Below are positions 1-11,100 of a DNA stretch of 64,000 nucleotides, piece by piece; the stretch's first letter is position 1, and every line of letters starts with the position of its first letter. This DNA is from Naasia aerilata (lineage in GTDB: Bacteria; Actinomycetota; Actinomycetes; Actinomycetales; Microbacteriaceae). A program made the position numbers and the translations under genes. The DNA is taken from assembly GCF_030296595.1 (NCBI RefSeq), contig NZ_AP027731.1:806001-870000 (forward strand). Direction: 5' to 3'. Below the pieces are notes generated by a model that worked only from the letters and a program-made list of their open reading frames with translations, searched no databases and was not told the DNA's origin.

Positions 1-29
1 ACGATGTCGACGCCGATGCCGAGGATCAT
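1..29 (-). CDS. acpS: Holo-[acyl-carrier-protein] synthase, N-terminal fragment
   Basis: Only the first nine codons are inside the window (ATG at 29, running off the left edge). They read MILGIGVDI, the characteristic start of AcpS, which transfers 4'-phosphopantetheine to acyl carrier protein. It lies 39 bases downstream of glmS on the same strand, and glmS-acpS is a common actinobacterial pair. The call rests on a very short match plus context. Confidence 0.7.
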
Positions 30-68
30 CGGTGCCGGTTCCCCGGATCCCCCGCGAGCCGCTGGGGC

Positions 69-1915
69 TCACTCGACCGTGACCGACTTGGCGAGGTTCC
101 GCGGCTGGTCCACATCGAGGCCCTTGGCGGCGGCCAGCTCCATCGCGAAGATCTGCAGCGGCACGACCGCGAGGAGCGGCTCGAAGAGGGGGCCGGCGAG
201 CGGGATGCGCAGCACGTCGTCCGCGAACGGCAGCACCGCGACGTCGCCCTTCTCGGCGATGGCGATCACGTGGGCCCCGCGGGCGCGGATCTCCTGGATG
301 TTGGAGACGACCTTCGGGTGCAGCACGCCGCCCTCGCGCGGGCTGGGCACGACGACGAAGACGCGCTGCCCGGGCTCGATGAGCGCGATGGGCCCGTGCT
401 TGAGCTCACCGGCGGCGAAGCCCTCAGCGTGGATGTAGGCCAGCTCCTTGAGCTTGAGGGCGCCCTCGAGGGCGACCGGGTAGCCGACGTGGCGGCCGAG
501 GAACAGGACGGAGCGCGTGTCGGACATGCCGCGGGCGAGCTCCTCGATCTCGCGCCCGGAGCGCAGCACGGTGGCGAGCTTGTCCGGCACCGCCTGCAGC
601 TCGGCCAGGTGGGTCGCGAGCTCCCCCGGGAAAGGTGGCCCCGCAGCGTGCCGAGGTGCAGGGCGAGGAGGTAGAGCGCGGCGACCTGCGCGACGAAGGC
701 CTTCGTGCTCGCGACGGCGACCTCAGGTCCCGCGTGCGTGTAGAGCGCGGCGTCGGACTCGCGCGCGATGGTGGCGCCCTGCGTGTTGCAGATGGAGAGG
801 GTGCGCGCACCCCGCTCCTGCGCGTACTTGACCGCCATGAGGGTGTCCATGGTCTCGCCCGACTGGCTGATCGAGATGACGAGCGTGTTCTTGCCGATCA
901 CCGGGTCCCGATAGCGGAACTCGTGCGACAGCTCGACGTCGGCGGGGATGCCCGCCCACTTCTCGATCGCGTACTTGCCGAGCATGCCGGCGTAGGAGGC
1001 CGTGCCGCAGGCGAGCAGCAGCACGCGGTCGACGCCCGCCAGGGCCTCGGTCAGCGGCTCGAGCTCCGCCAGCTCGATGGCACCGTCGACGATGCGGCCG
1101 CGCAGGGTGTTGGCGATCGCCTCGGGCTCCTCGCTGATCTCCTTCGCCATGAAGCTCGACCAGCCGCCCTTCTCGGCGGCGGCAGCGTCCCACGACACCT
1201 CGAAGGGCTCGGTCTCGACGGGGTTGCCGGCGAAGTCGATCACCTCGATCGAGTCGGGGCGGATCGTGACGATCTGGTCCTGCCCGATCGCCACGGCCCG
1301 TCGCGTGTGCTCGACGAACGCGGCGACGTCCGAGCCCAGGAAGTTCTCGCCGTCGCCCAGGCCGATCACGAGCGGGGAGTTGCGCCGAGCGCCTACGACG
1401 ACGCCGGGCTGGTCCTGGTGCAGCGCCAGCAGGGTGAAGGCGCCGTGCAGCCGGTCCACGATGTTGCGGAAGGCGAGCGTGAGGTCCCCGGTCGCCCGAT
1501 ACTCGTGACCGAGCAGGACGGCCGCGACCTCGGTGTCGGTCTCGCTCGTGAAGGTGTACCCCTCGGCGAGCAGCTCGTCCTTCAGCGCGGAGAAGTTCTC
1601 GATGATGCCGTTGTGGATGAGCGCGAGCTTGCCGTCGTCGCCGAGGTGCGGGTGCGCGTTGCGATCGGTCGGGCCACCGTGCGTCGCCCAGCGGGTGTGC
1701 CCGATGCCGGTCACGCCGTCGGCGATCGGCGACGCGGCCAGGTCGTCGGTGAGCATGGCGAGCTTGCCGGCCTTCTTGTGGGTCGAGAGGTGACCATCGC
1801 CGTCGATCACCGCGACCCCGGCGGAGTCGTACCCGCGGTACTCGAGGCGGCGGAGGCCCCCGATGAGGACCCCGAGGCTGGGGCGAGTGCCGACGTATCC
1901 GACGATTCCACACAT
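69..1915 (-). CDS. glmS: Glutamine-fructose-6-phosphate aminotransferase (isomerizing), frameshifted in this sequence
   Basis: GlmS makes glucosamine-6-phosphate from fructose-6-phosphate and glutamine, the first step to UDP-GlcNAc and peptidoglycan. The N-terminal amidotransferase domain begins [10 protein letters not shown] with the nucleophilic Cys2, two SIS domains follow, and the C-terminus ends NLAKSVTVE, as in the family. The reading frame breaks near 626-630: one extra base in the C/G run restores LSPGEL and a protein of about 615 residues, the usual length. A TAGAAT-like -10 (1922-1927) lies only 7 bases before the ATG, so the mRNA may be leaderless. Divergent from coaA; glmM, the next pathway enzyme, is nearby at 3105. 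Confidence 0.95.
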
Positions 1916-2040
1916 GCGGGCAATTCTAGGTAGTCCTCGCTCTGTACCCCGGGAGGCCGCCCCGCGAGGGGCCGCCGGGGCGCGGGACGCGGCGGCGGCC
2001 CGGAACGGCGCGATCGTCTCGCGACACTACGCTGGAGCGA

Positions 2041-2987
2041 ATGTCCGAGAACGGCTCGACGTCCCCCAGCGCCACCCCTTCCTCGAGATCGACCGGGCGC
2101 GCTGGGCGGAGCTCGCCCCCTCCGCCGGGCTTCCCGTGAGCGAGGCCGACCTGGTGCGCCTCCGCGGGCTGGGCGAGCCGCTCGACGCGCGCGAGGTCGC
2201 CGACGTCTACGTTCCGCTGAGCCGCCTGCTCAACCTGTACGCGACGGCGACGCGGTCGCTGCAGCAGGAGACCAGCGCCTTCCTCGGGGAGCGGGAGTCG
2301 AAGGTGCCGTTCGTGATCGGCATCGCGGGCTCGGTCGCGGTCGGCAAGTCGACCGTCGCCCGCCTGCTCCGGGAGCTGCTGTCTCGCTGGGAGAGCACGC
2401 CGCGCGTCGAGCTCGTCACCACCGACGGCTTCCTCCTGCCGAACGCGGAGCTGCAGCGCCGGGGCCTGATGGATCGGAAGGGCTTCCCCGAGTCCTACGA
2501 CCGCCGATCCCTGCTGCGCTTCCTCAGCCGGGTGAAGAGCGGCGTCGAGGAGGTGCGTGCGCCCTTCTACTCGCACCTCAGCTACGACATCGTGCCGACC
2601 GGCGAGATCGTGGTGCGCCAGCCGGACGTGCTCCTCGTCGAGGGGCTCAACGTCCTGCAGCCGCCGACCGTGGGCGGCCGGCTCGCGGTCAGCGACCTGT
2701 TCGACTTCGGGATCTACGTCGACGCGCGCACGTCGCACATCGCCGCCTGGTACGAGGAGCGCTTCCTCCGGCTGCAGCAGGGCGCGTTCGCCGACCCGAA
2801 GTCGTACTTCCATCGCTACGCCGACCTGACCGAGACCGAGGCGCGCGCGAAGGCCCGCTCGATCTGGACCGAGATCAACGAGCCGAATCTGCTGCAGAAC
2901 ATCCTGCCGACCCGCTCGCGGGCGTCGCTCGTGCTGCGGAAGTCGGCCGACCACAGCGTCCGCTCGGTCCTGCTCCGGAAGCTCTAG
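2041..2987 (+). CDS. coaA: Type I pantothenate kinase, probable frameshift near the start
   Basis: CoaA phosphorylates pantothenate, the first committed step of coenzyme A synthesis. The body contains the P-loop [18 protein letters not shown], and the family C-terminus, so type I is clear. No good start codon exists in the main frame after the divergent glmS start. An ATG at 2041 preceded by GGAG opens [13 protein letters not shown] in another frame. A single missing base in the CCCC run near 2074-2078 would join it to FLEIDRARW and give about 315 residues, the normal length. The start is therefore inferred. Confidence 0.9.
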
Positions 2988-3016
2988 TCCGGCACAGCGG
3001 GCACAGGACACCACGT

Positions 3017-3084
3017 CGAGGAGATCCGCCGTGGTTCGGGCCGGGTTCGGCATCGCCGGCGGCGGCCACGGCCGATCTTCCTCG
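3017..3084. terminator. Bidirectional terminator candidate between convergent coaA and glmM
   Basis: An imperfect inverted repeat with arms at 3017-3034 and 3066-3084 (CGAGGAGATCCGCCGTGG against CCACGGCCGATCTTCCTCG, one bulge and one mismatch) fills the gap between two genes that end towards each other. There is no clear U-tract. Confidence 0.5.
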
Positions 3085-3104
3085 ATTCGGTCGGGGGACC
3101 GGGG

Positions 3105-4469
3105 TCAGGCGACGGCGAGGCGCACGCGGACGATGTCGGCGAGTTCGTTCGCGACGTTCTCGGCCGTGTGCTGATCCGCCGCCTCCACCATCACGCGCAC
3201 CATCGGCTCCGTGCCGGAAGGGCGCAGGAGGACGCGGCCGGTGTCGCCGAGACGCTCCTCAGCGCCGGTGACGGCCTCCGCGATGACGTCGTCGCCGTCC
3301 AGGCGGTCGCGATCGACGCCCTTCACGTTGACGAGGACCTGCGGGTACATCGTCACGATCGAGGCGAGCTCGGCGAGCGTCTTGCCCGTGCGGGCGACCT
3401 CCGCTGCGAGGTGCAGTCCGGTGAGCAGCCCATCGCCGGTCGTCGCGTGGTCCGTCATGATGACGTGCCCGGACTGCTCGCCGCCGAGCGAGAGGTTGCG
3501 CGCGCCGAGCTCCTCCAGCACGTAGCGGTCGCCCACCCGGGTCTGCACGATGTCGATGCCGTGTTCGCGCATCGCCAGCCGGAGGCCGATGTTGCTCATG
3601 ACCGTCGTCACGAGCGTCTGCTGGCGCAGGACGCCGCGCTCCTTCATGCCGAGCGCGAGGATCGCCATGATCTCGTCGCCGCCCACGACGGTGCCATCGG
3701 CGTCGATCGCGAGGCAGCGGTCCGCGTCGCCGTCGTGCGCGATGCCGAGGTCCGCGCCGTAGGCGATGACCGCGGCGGCGAGGGGTTCGAGGTGGGTCGA
3801 GCCGACGCCGTCGTTGATGTTGATGCCGTTGGGCTCGTTGCCGATGACGGTGACCTTGGCGCCGGCATCGGCGAACACCTCGGGGGACACGCCCGCCGCG
3901 GCGCCGTTGGCGCAGTCGATCACGACGTGCAGCCCCGTGAGCCGGGCGGGGAGGGTCGACAGCAGGTGCAGGACGTAGCGGTCCTCGGCGTCCGCGAAGC
4001 GCCGGATCCTGCCGACGCCCTCGCCGGTCGGGGCCAGCTTCGGCTCCCCGAGCGCCGCCTCGATGCGATCCTCGACCTCGTCCGGGAGCTTGGTGCCGCC
4101 GCGGGCGAAGATTTTGATGCCGTTGTCGGGCGCCGGGTTGTGCGAGGCGGAGATCATGACGCCGAAGTCGGCGTGGATGTCCGCGATGAGGAACGCGGCC
4201 GCCGGGGTCGGGATGACCCCGGCGTCCAGCACGTCCACACCGGAGCTGGCCAGCCCCGCGGCGACGGCCGCCGAGAGGAACTCCCCCGACACGCGCGGAT
4301 CGCGCGCCACGACCGCGGTCGGGCGGCGCCGCTGCAGCCGGCGGGCCTCGGCGCTGCGCCCTCTTCCGAGGACGACCGCCGAGGCCTGGGCGAGGGACAG
4401 CGCGAGCTCCACCGACACGTCGCCGTTGGCGAGGCCGCGGACCCCGTCAGTACCGAAGAGTCGTGGCAT
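3105..4469 (-). CDS. glmM: Phosphoglucosamine mutase
   Basis: GlmM interconverts glucosamine-6-phosphate and glucosamine-1-phosphate on the way to UDP-GlcNAc. It begins [12 protein letters not shown], has the phosphoserine loop [12 protein letters not shown] (serine about residue 109), the metal loop DGDADRC and the phosphate-binding [11 protein letters not shown] near the C-terminus. The 454 residues are full length and intact. It lies 18 bases downstream of rpsI and is probably cotranscribed with rplM-rpsI, a conserved actinobacterial order. With glmS at the other end of this segment, two of the steps to UDP-GlcNAc are encoded within 4.5 kb. Confidence 0.97.
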   Translation of the reverse strand: MPRLFGTDGVRGLANGDVSVELALSLAQASAVVLGRGRSAEARRLQRRRPTAVVARDPRVSGEFLSAAVAAGLASSGVDVLDAGVIPTPAAAFLIADIHADFGVMISASHNPAPDNGIKIFARGGTKLPDEVEDRIEAALGEPKLAPTGEGVGRIRRFADAEDRYVLHLLSTLPARLTGLHVVIDCANGAAAGVSPEVFADAGAKVTVIGNEPNGININDGVGSTHLEPLAAAVIAYGADLGIAHDGDADRCLAIDADGTVVGGDEIMAILALGMKERGVLRQQTLVTTVMSNIGLRLAMREHGIDIVQTRVGDRYVLEELGARNLSLGGEQSGHVIMTDHATTGDGLLTGLHLAAEVARTGKTLAELASIVTMYPQVLVNVKGVDRDRLDGDDVIAEAVTGAEERLGDTGRVLLRPSGTEPMVRVMVEAADQHTAENVANELADIVRVRLAVA

Positions 4470-4487
4470 GTCCGGAAGCGCCGGAGA

Positions 4488-4973
4488 TCAGCGCTTCGAG
4501 AACTGAGGCGCCTTGCGGGCCTTCTTGAGACCGGCCTTCTTGCGCTCGGTGACGCGCGCGTCGCGGCTGAGGAAGCCCGCCTTCTTGAGCGTCGGGCGGT
4601 TGTTCTCCTGGTCGATCTCGTTGAGCGCACGCGCGATCGCGAGGCGGAGCGCACCGGCCTGGCCCGAGGGGCCGCCGCCGGTGATCTTCGCGACGACGTC
4701 GTAGCTGCCGAGGAGGTCGAGCACCTTGAACGGGTCGGTGATCAGCTGCTGGTGCAGCTTGTTCGGGAAGTAGTTCGCGAACTCACGGCCGTTGACCGTG
4801 ATGGTGCCGCCACCCGGCACGAGACGCGCGCGGGCGATGGCCTGCTTGCGGCGGCCGACCGCCGCACCGGGCACGTTGAGGACGGCGCGCGGCGTGGCCG
4901 GCGCGGCCGCGGCCGGGGTCTCGGTGGAGAAGCTCGAAGGAGCGTTGTCGATGGAGTCTGCGATTCTCGCCAT
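4488..4973 (-). CDS. rpsI: 30S ribosomal protein S9
   Basis: S9 contacts P-site tRNA through its basic C-terminal tail, here KAPQFSKR. The core [15 protein letters not shown] and [19 protein letters not shown] are typical. About 35 residues rich in Ala, Ser and Thr precede the core, an N-terminal extension common in actinobacteria, giving 161 residues. It follows rplM by 24 bases. Confidence 0.97.
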   Translation of the reverse strand: MARIADSIDNAPSSFSTETPAAAAPATPRAVLNVPGAAVGRRKQAIARARLVPGGGTITVNGREFANYFPNKLHQQLITDPFKVLDLLGSYDVVAKITGGGPSGQAGALRLAIARALNEIDQENNRPTLKKAGFLSRDARVTERKKAGLKKARKAPQFSKR

Positions 4974-4997
4974 GTCAGTGGTCCTTGGTGGCCGGCG

Positions 4998-5444
4998 CTA
5001 CTGGGCGACCTGGTTGAGGGTGTACGGCGTGGGCTGCTGGGCAGCGTGAGGGTGCTCGGGGCCGGCGTAGACCTTGAGCTTCTTCAGCTGGGCGGCACCG
5101 AGGGAGTTCTTGGGGAGCATGCCGCGGATGGCCTTCTCGACCGCGCGCGTGGGGTGCTTCTCGAGCATCTGGGCGTAGCTCGTGGCGGTGAGGCCGCCCG
5201 GGTAGCCGGAGTGGCGGTACGCCTTCTTCTGCTCGAGCTTCGAGCCGGTGAGGGCGACCTTCTCCGCGTTGACGATGATGACGAAGTCGCCCATGTCCAT
5301 GTGCGGGGCGAAGGTGGGCTTGTGCTTCCCGCGGAGGAGAGCAGCGGCGTGGCTGGCGAGGCGACCGAGGACGATGTCCGTCGCGTCGATCACGAGCCAG
5401 TCGTGCTGGATCTCGCTCTCCCGGGGCGTGTATGTGCGCGTCAC
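4998..5444 (-). CDS. rplM: 50S ribosomal protein L13
   Basis: L13 is an early-assembly protein of the large subunit. The GTG at 5444 opens [20 protein letters not shown] and follows AAGAAAG; this gives 148 residues, the usual length. A longer open frame upstream has no L13 homology and overlaps truA, so it was not used. HSGYPGGL and GMLPKNSLG are conserved. It heads the rplM-rpsI-glmM unit. Confidence 0.96.
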   Translation of the reverse strand: MTRTYTPRESEIQHDWLVIDATDIVLGRLASHAAALLRGKHKPTFAPHMDMGDFVIIVNAEKVALTGSKLEQKKAYRHSGYPGGLTATSYAQMLEKHPTRAVEKAIRGMLPKNSLGAAQLKKLKVYAGPEHPHAAQQPTPYTLNQVAQ

Positions 5445-5595
5445 GGTAATAGCTTTCTTGTCGAGGTGTTCGTGGATCCCGCTCCTGGGCCCCTTCGGCC
5501 ATGCTTGGGCGAAGGGATGGGAGTTCCCGAGGGGAACTGCCGCGGTGGAGGGCTCAACTTGACGGCGCCGCTCTGGCGAACGCCAACGGGAAAGC
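5445..5595 (-). promoter_or_regulatory. truA-rplM spacer: probable L13 leader/promoter with a small hairpin
   Basis: This 151-base gap lies between the truA stop and the rplM start. It contains a perfect 7-bp hairpin (5522-5528 with 5532-5538, AGTTCCC/GGGAACT, loop GAG). It could end truA transcription or sit in the L13 leader. No promoter hexamers are convincing. Confidence 0.3.
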
Positions 5596-6591
5596 TTACC
5601 GGACGCCGGAGCCCCCGACAACCGCGGCGGTTCCGCCCTCGCCGGCCTGGCGCCGGGCGCGCGTCTGCTCCGAGCGGGCCGCCAGCTCCGAGTCGCGCGG
5701 GTAGCCGACCTCCATGAGCGTGAGGCCCTTGGCGGGCAGGACCACGAACTCGGTGCTGCGAGCGCCCGCGCCGAGGAGCTCCCCAGGCCGCTCTGGAGGG
5801 AGCTTCCCCTCCCCCACCGCCACGGCGGCCCCCACCAGGGATCGGACCATGGAGTGGCAGAACGCGTCCGCCCGCACGCGCGCGACGAGCACCCCGTCGG
5901 CGTCACGCTCCCATGTGTAGTCCTGCAGGGTACGGATGGTGGTCGCCTCCGCCCGCGGCTTGCAGTAGGCGGCGAAGTCGTGCAGGCCGAGCATGCCCCG
6001 CGCCGCCGAGTTCATGAGGTCGACGTCGAGCCGGCCCGCGTGGGCGACGGTCCGGTGCCGCTGCAGCGGGTCGTGCAGGGCCTCCGCATCGGCGATCCGG
6101 TACTCGTACCGACGCCAGACAGCACCGAAGCGGGCGTCGAACCCGGCCGGGGCCTCCACCGCCGACGTGACGACCACGTCGGACGACAGCCCCAGGATCC
6201 CGTTCAGACGCGCGCGGAGGAGCTCGGCCGACGACTCGGCCGCTCTCCGCCGGCGCTCCCTGCCCAGGGCGGCGAGCTGCTCGACCGTGAGATCGACATG
6301 GCACGCCTGCCCGACCGCATGCACGCCCGCGTCGGTGCGACCGGCGACGACGAGGGACGGCGCAGGCGGGTGCCGGCGCAGGAGCGTCAGGAGGGCGTCC
6401 TCGAGAACGCCCTGCACGGTGCGGAGCCCCGGCTGCCGGGTCCAGCCGCGGAAGCCGGTGCCGTCGTAGGCCACCCCCAGCCGGAAGCGGACGGTGCCGC
6501 CACCCGCGCCTCCGGGAGAGCTCAGACCGTCCTCCGACGCCGGAGCGAGGAGGCCGCCATCGCTCGCGGCGGGCGCCTCCGTTCCGGTCAC
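5596..6591 (-). CDS. truA: tRNA pseudouridine(38-40) synthase
   Basis: TruA converts U38-U40 in the tRNA anticodon arm to pseudouridine. The catalytic aspartate is D87 in [19 protein letters not shown] and [12 protein letters not shown] are also typical. The frame has 331 residues, somewhat long because of about 33 residues of Ala/Gly/Ser-rich sequence before the core, and a start near [11 protein letters not shown] is possible. The rplQ-truA-rplM-rpsI order is usual in actinobacteria, but here rplQ is 4.6 kb away, separated by a repair-gene pocket. Confidence 0.95.
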   Translation of the reverse strand: MTGTEAPAASDGGLLAPASEDGLSSPGGAGGGTVRFRLGVAYDGTGFRGWTRQPGLRTVQGVLEDALLTLLRRHPPAPSLVVAGRTDAGVHAVGQACHVDLTVEQLAALGRERRRRAAESSAELLRARLNGILGLSSDVVVTSAVEAPAGFDARFGAVWRRYEYRIADAEALHDPLQRHRTVAHAGRLDVDLMNSAARGMLGLHDFAAYCKPRAEATTIRTLQDYTWERDADGVLVARVRADAFCHSMVRSLVGAAVAVGEGKLPPERPGELLGAGARSTEFVVLPAKGLTLMEVGYPRDSELAARSEQTRARRQAGEGGTAAVVGGSGVR

Positions 6592-6638
6592 CCGGGAAGT
6601 CTAGGCGGGAGGTCGGCGGCGTCCGGCAGGATGAGCGC

Positions 6639-7691
6639 ATGGACCTGCCCGTCGCCCTGCCGCTCGAGCCGATGCTGGCCAAAGCGATTCCCGACATCCC
6701 GGAGACCGGTCCGAAGGGCGGCGCCCTCAGCTACGAGCCCAAGTGGGACGGGTTCCGCGGCATCGCCTACTTCGACGGCACCGACGTCGAGATCGGCAGC
6801 CGCGGCTCCAAGACCCTCACCCGCTACTTCCCCGAGCTCGTCGAGACGCTGCGCGCGCAGTTGCCCCGGCCCTGCGTCCTCGACGGCGAGATCATCGTGA
6901 GGACCGGCGCTCGGGGCGCCGAGCACCTCGACTGGGAGTCGCTGTCGCAGCGCATCCACCCCGCCGAGAGCCGCATCCGGAAGCTGGCCGAGGAGACCCC
7001 CGCGGCCTTCGTCGCCTTCGACCTGCTCGCGGTGCGCGATCGGTCCCTGCTGGATGAGCCGTTCGAGACGCGCCGCCGCGAGCTCGAGATCCTGCTCGCC
7101 GACGTGGCGGCCCCGCTGCACCTGACCCAGACGACGCGGGACGCCGCCGTCGCGCGGACCTGGCTGACGGAGTTCGAGGGCGCCGGGCTCGACGGCGTCG
7201 TGGCGAAGGGGCTCGCGGACACGTACCAGCCGGGCAAGCGCACCATGCTCAAGATCAAGCACGAGCGCACCGCGGACACGGTGGTCCTCGCCTACCGGGT
7301 GCACAAGAGCGGCGCGGGCGTCGGGTCCCTCCTCCTCGGGCTCTACGACGACTCCGGCGAGCTGCGGGGAGTGGGCGGAGTCGCCGCGTTCTCCGACGCG
7401 CGCCGACTCGAGCTCATCGACCAGCTCGAGCCCCTCGTCCAGCGCGACGCGGACGGCAACGCGGTCACCGGCGAGGGCGAGCGGAACCGGTTCTCGTCCA
7501 ACAAGGACACGTCCTTCGTGAAGCTCCGGCCGGAGCTCGTGGTCGAGGTGCGCTACGACCAGATGGAGGGCGCGCGGTTCCGGCACACGGCACAGTTCCT
7601 GCGCTGGCGCCCGGACCGGGATCCGCGGTCGTGCACCTTCGCTCAGCTCGAGCGTCCCATCTCCTACGACCTGGACCGGGTCATCGGATGA
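6639..7691 (+). CDS. ATP-dependent DNA ligase, LigC type
   Basis: This enzyme seals nicks using ATP. Nucleotidyltransferase motif I is YEPKWDGFRG with the adenylated lysine at about K35; FVAFDLLA, GLDGVVAKG and MLKIKH correspond to motifs III, IV and V. An OB-fold region follows (VVLAYRVHKSGAGVG). The 350 residues match stand-alone LigC enzymes of mycobacteria, which act with a separate LigD-type polymerase in backup repair. Such a polymerase is encoded 2.3 kb away at 10018-11071. It is divergent from truA across 47 bases and overlaps the next gene by 4 bases (ATGA). Confidence 0.92.
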   Translation: MDLPVALPLEPMLAKAIPDIPETGPKGGALSYEPKWDGFRGIAYFDGTDVEIGSRGSKTLTRYFPELVETLRAQLPRPCVLDGEIIVRTGARGAEHLDWESLSQRIHPAESRIRKLAEETPAAFVAFDLLAVRDRSLLDEPFETRRRELEILLADVAAPLHLTQTTRDAAVARTWLTEFEGAGLDGVVAKGLADTYQPGKRTMLKIKHERTADTVVLAYRVHKSGAGVGSLLLGLYDDSGELRGVGGVAAFSDARRLELIDQLEPLVQRDADGNAVTGEGERNRFSSNKDTSFVKLRPELVVEVRYDQMEGARFRHTAQFLRWRPDRDPRSCTFAQLERPISYDLDRVIG

Positions 7692-8643
7692 CGGACGCGT
7701 CTCCGCCCCGCGATGGCCGACGCGTCGTCGTCGTCTTCCTCGCGATCGCGTTCGGGTGGACCTGGCTCGTCGGGCTCGCGCTCTTCCTGCTGCACGTCCC
7801 GCTCAGCTCCCCCTCGCGGTGCCGGTCCTCGCGCTGCTCTACATGCCGACCCCCTTGGTCGCCGCGCTGATCGCCGAGCGGGGCCTTCGCCGCTCCCGCT
7901 TCGCGATCCCGCGAGGCCGCAGCCGGATCCGGTTCTTCACCCTGCCGGTGGTCGCCATCCTCAGCTTCGCCGTTCTGCACCTCGCGCTCATCGGGCTGGG
8001 AGGCGGCCTGCTGCACCTGCCCGGCTTCGGTGCCCTCGCCACGACGCCGCAGGACCTCGAGGAGACCCTCGCGGCGCTCGTGGGCCCCGAGGCTCTCGCC
8101 ACGGCGAGCGCCCCTCCACCGCCCATCGTGCTCGGGCTGGCGGGACTGGTGGGCTCGATCGTCGCCGGCTGGACCATCAACGGGCTCTTCGCGATGGGCG
8201 AGGAGTACGGGTGGCGGGGACTGCTGTGGGAGCACCTGAGGGGCCTGGGGGCGTTCCGGGCGAACCTCCTGCTGGGCGCTGTGTGGGGCCTCTGGCACGC
8301 CCCGCTGATCCTGCAGGGCTACAACTACGGCGACCAGCCGCTGCTGGGGGTGGGTGCGATGGTCGTGCTCGCGATTCCGATGTCCTTCGTGCTCACGGCG
8401 ATCCGCGAGCTGACCGGCAGCGTGATCCCGGTCGCCGCGGCGCACGGCATGTTCAACGCCATCGCGTCGGTGCTGATCCTCCTGACGCTGCATGCCGAGC
8501 TGCTCGTCTCCGGCCCGGTCGGCCTCGTCGCCGCGCTCGCCCTGGCCGTGGTCGCCGCCGTTCTCTGGCGGCTGGTCCACCGCCGAGCGGCATCGGCTCC
8601 GCCCGTCCCCACCGGAGCCGTCGCTCCTCTGGCGGCGTCATGA
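7688..8643 (+). CDS. CPBP-family intramembrane metalloprotease, frameshifted
   Basis: This is a multi-span membrane protein of the CAAX-protease/bacteriocin-processing (Abi) family. The signature glutamates and arginine are in GEEYGWRG, followed by AVWGLWHAP and AAAHGMFNA, which carry the second and third motif histidines. The ATG at 7688 overlaps the ligase stop and opens MTDASPPRDGRR and a first transmembrane helix. One base is missing in the C-rich stretch 7800-7813, after which the frame continues as QLPLAVPVLALLYMPTPL. Corrected length is about 318 residues. The substrate is unknown, and its place between two repair genes may be only translational coupling. Confidence 0.85.
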
Positions 8644-10021
8644 CGCCCTCCGTCGTGTGGTTCCGCGACGACCTCCGCGTCGCCGACAACCCGGCACTCA
8701 CCGCAGCCGCGGAGCGCGGCGGACCCGTCGTCGCCCTCTACGTCCTCGACGAGGACCCGCAGGTCGCACGGCCGCTCGGCGGCGCGAGCCGGTGGTGGCT
8801 GCACGGTGCCCTGGCGGCGCTCGATGCGGAGCTCCGCGCCCTCGGGTCGCGACTCCTCCTGCGCCGCGGGAGCGCTGCGGAGGTCGTGCCCGCGGTCGTC
8901 ACCGAGTCGCAGGCGGCGGCCGTCTTCTGGAACCGGCGCTACGGCCTGGGCGAGCGGGAGCAGGACGCGGCGCTGAAGACGGGGCTGCGGGCCGCCGGTC
9001 TCGAGGTGCGGAGCTTTCCCGGCTCCCTGCTGCACGAGCCGTGGGAGGTCCGCCGCGAGGACGGCGAGCCCTACTCGGTGTACTCCGCGTATGCGCGGGC
9101 GGCGCAGAAGCTGCCCGCTCCGCGCCAGCCGCTCGCCGTGCCCGCCGCACTGCCGGCCCCGCCGCCCCTAGCAGGCGCTGGGCTCGACGACTGGTCCCTG
9201 CTGCCGAGCGCGCCGGACTGGGCCGGGGGCTTCCGCGAGACCTGGACGCCGGGAGAGCGCGGTGCGCACGAGCGGCTCGAGGAGTTCGCCGCCCGGATCG
9301 AGGAGTATCCGACGGGGCGGGATGCGCCGGGCGCCGATGTCACCTCCCGGCTCTCCCCCTCGCTCCGCACGGGCGAGCTGAGCCCGCACCAGGTCTGGCA
9401 TCGGGTGCGGCAGGCGGACCCGTCCGGCCGGGCGGCGGGCAAGTACCTGAGTGAGCTGCTGTGGCGGGAGTTCAACTACAGCCTGCTGTTCGCTCAGCCC
9501 AACCTGGCGGACGAGAACCTCCGGCCGGCGTTCGACCGCTTCCCGTGGAACCGCGCAACCGAGGAGGTCCTGCAGCGCTGGCAGCAGGGCAGGACCGGCT
9601 TCCCCTGGTCGACGCCGGCATGCGCCAGCTGTGGCAGACCGGCTGGATGCACAATCGCGTCCGGATGGTGACGGCTTCGTTCCTCATCAAGAACCTGCTC
9701 CTCGACTGGCGCGAGGGCGAGCGCTGGTTCTGGGACACGCTGGTCGACGCCGATCCGGCGAACAACGCCGCCAACTGGCAGTGGGTCGCCGGCTCAGGAG
9801 TCGACGCCGCCCCGTTCTTCCGCGTGTTCAACCCGGTGCTGCAGAGCCGGAAGTTCGATCCGGACGGCACCTACCTGCGTCGCTGGCTCCCCGAGCTGCG
9901 CGACCTGGATGACAAGGCGATCCACGAGCCGCAGGGCGTGCCCGGGTACCCGGAGCAGATGGTCGACCTCAAGGTCACCCGCGCCGAGGCGCTGCGCGCC
10001 TTCGAGTCGATCTCGGGCTAG
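8640..10021 (+). CDS. phrB: Deoxyribodipyrimidine photolyase, class I, frameshifted
   Basis: This light-driven enzyme splits cyclobutane pyrimidine dimers. The N-terminal antenna-binding Rossmann domain begins SVVWFRDDLRVADNPAL. The FAD domain includes LLWREFNYSLLF, MHNRVRMVTASFLIKNLL, WQWVAGSGVDAAPFFRVFNP and a C-terminal YPEQMVDLKVTRAEAL. The frame breaks near 9602-9606 in TTCCCCTGG; one more C gives GFPLVDAGMRQLWQTGWMHN. Corrected length is about 460 residues, normal for the family. The start overlaps the preceding stop (ATGA), and the stop overlaps that of the convergent polymerase gene by 3 bases. Confidence 0.93.
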
Positions 10022-11071
10022 TCGGCCTCGGTCGGCGCGGTCGCGGGAGCCCAGTTCTTCGGGTTGATGCGGGAGGGCTGCACGCGTGGCGGCTCCCCCG
10101 GCATCTTGGGGTAGTCGGGGGGTAGGGCATCTCGCCCTGGCCGTTCGCGACATCCCGCTCCCACCACTCGAGGAGCACGCGCAGATCGCCGGCCTTCTCG
10201 CCGAGGGAGGCCCACGCGTCACCGCGCTCGGCGACGATCCCGGGCACCGTGCGCACCGTGAAGTCCGCGGGCTGCGCGTCGTCGAGCTCCTCCCAGCGGA
10301 GAGGCATCGACACCGTCGCGCCCGCCGTCGCGCGGGGGCTGTACGCGCCCGCGATGGTGCGGTCGCGCGCCGCCTGGTTGAAGTCGACGAACACCTTCTC
10401 GCCGCGCTCCTCCTTCCACCACGCCGTCGTCACCCGGTCGGGCATGCGCCTCTCCAGCTCCCGGGCGGCCGAGATGACCGCGTGACGGACCTCGATGTAG
10501 TCGTGCTGGGGAAGGATCGGCGCGAAGACGTGGATGCCCCGGTTGCCGGAGGTCTTCGGGAACGCCTCGAGCCCGGCCTCGCGAAGCACGTCGCGCAGCT
10601 CGTGCGCGGCCGGGACCGCGTCGTCGAACCCTCGGCCCGGTTGGGGATCGAGGTCGATGCGCAGCTGGTCCGGGTGGTCGATGTCCCGGGCGCGGCTCGG
10701 CCAGGGTGGAACACGACCGTGTTCATCTGCACCATCCAGACCAGGGCGGCCGGCTCGTCGATGACGAGCATGGGGTGCGAGCGGGCGCTCGGGAAGACCA
10801 CCGGCACCTCGCGGATGAACTCGGGCTTCCCCTTCGGCGGGTTCTTCGAGAAGAACATGTCGCCGTCGACGCCGTCGCCGTAGCGCTGCAGCGCGACGGG
10901 GCGGTCGCCGATCGCGCGCACGAACGGCTCCCCCACGGCGACGACGTACTCGGCCAGCTCCAGCTTCGTGACCCCGGCCTGCGGCCAGATCACGCGCGAC
11001 GGGCTCGACACGCGCATCTCGCGGGGCCCGTCGGGGCCGGGAACGGTCAGCGTCGTCGCCTCACTCGCCAT
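10018..11071 (-). CDS. LigD-type DNA polymerase/primase domain protein, two frameshifts
   Basis: This resembles the polymerase domain of LigD, an archaeo-eukaryotic primase-fold enzyme that fills gaps in non-homologous end joining. RYGDGVDGDMFFSKNPPKG, the DxD metal motif in LRIDLDPQPG, and KTSGNRGIHVFAPI are typical. Two single-base deletions break it: near 10701-10706 (CACCCTGG) and near 10119-10125 (C run before GACTAC). Corrected, it is about 351 residues and lacks ligase and nuclease domains. With LigC at 6639 it forms a split NHEJ-like repair pair. No Ku gene is present in this window. Confidence 0.88.
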
Positions 11072-11100
11072 GGCCCCACCCTATCCAGCCCGGTTAACCG

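Noticed and set aside
69-1915. glmS as a true pseudogene
   Set aside because: The same type of one-base loss occurs in about 20 genes including fusA, secY and ribosomal proteins, so error is the better explanation.
3168-5717. A very long plus-strand frame over glmM, rpsI and rplM
   Set aside because: It is the antisense shadow of three well-identified minus-strand genes. High-GC codon bias keeps such frames open.
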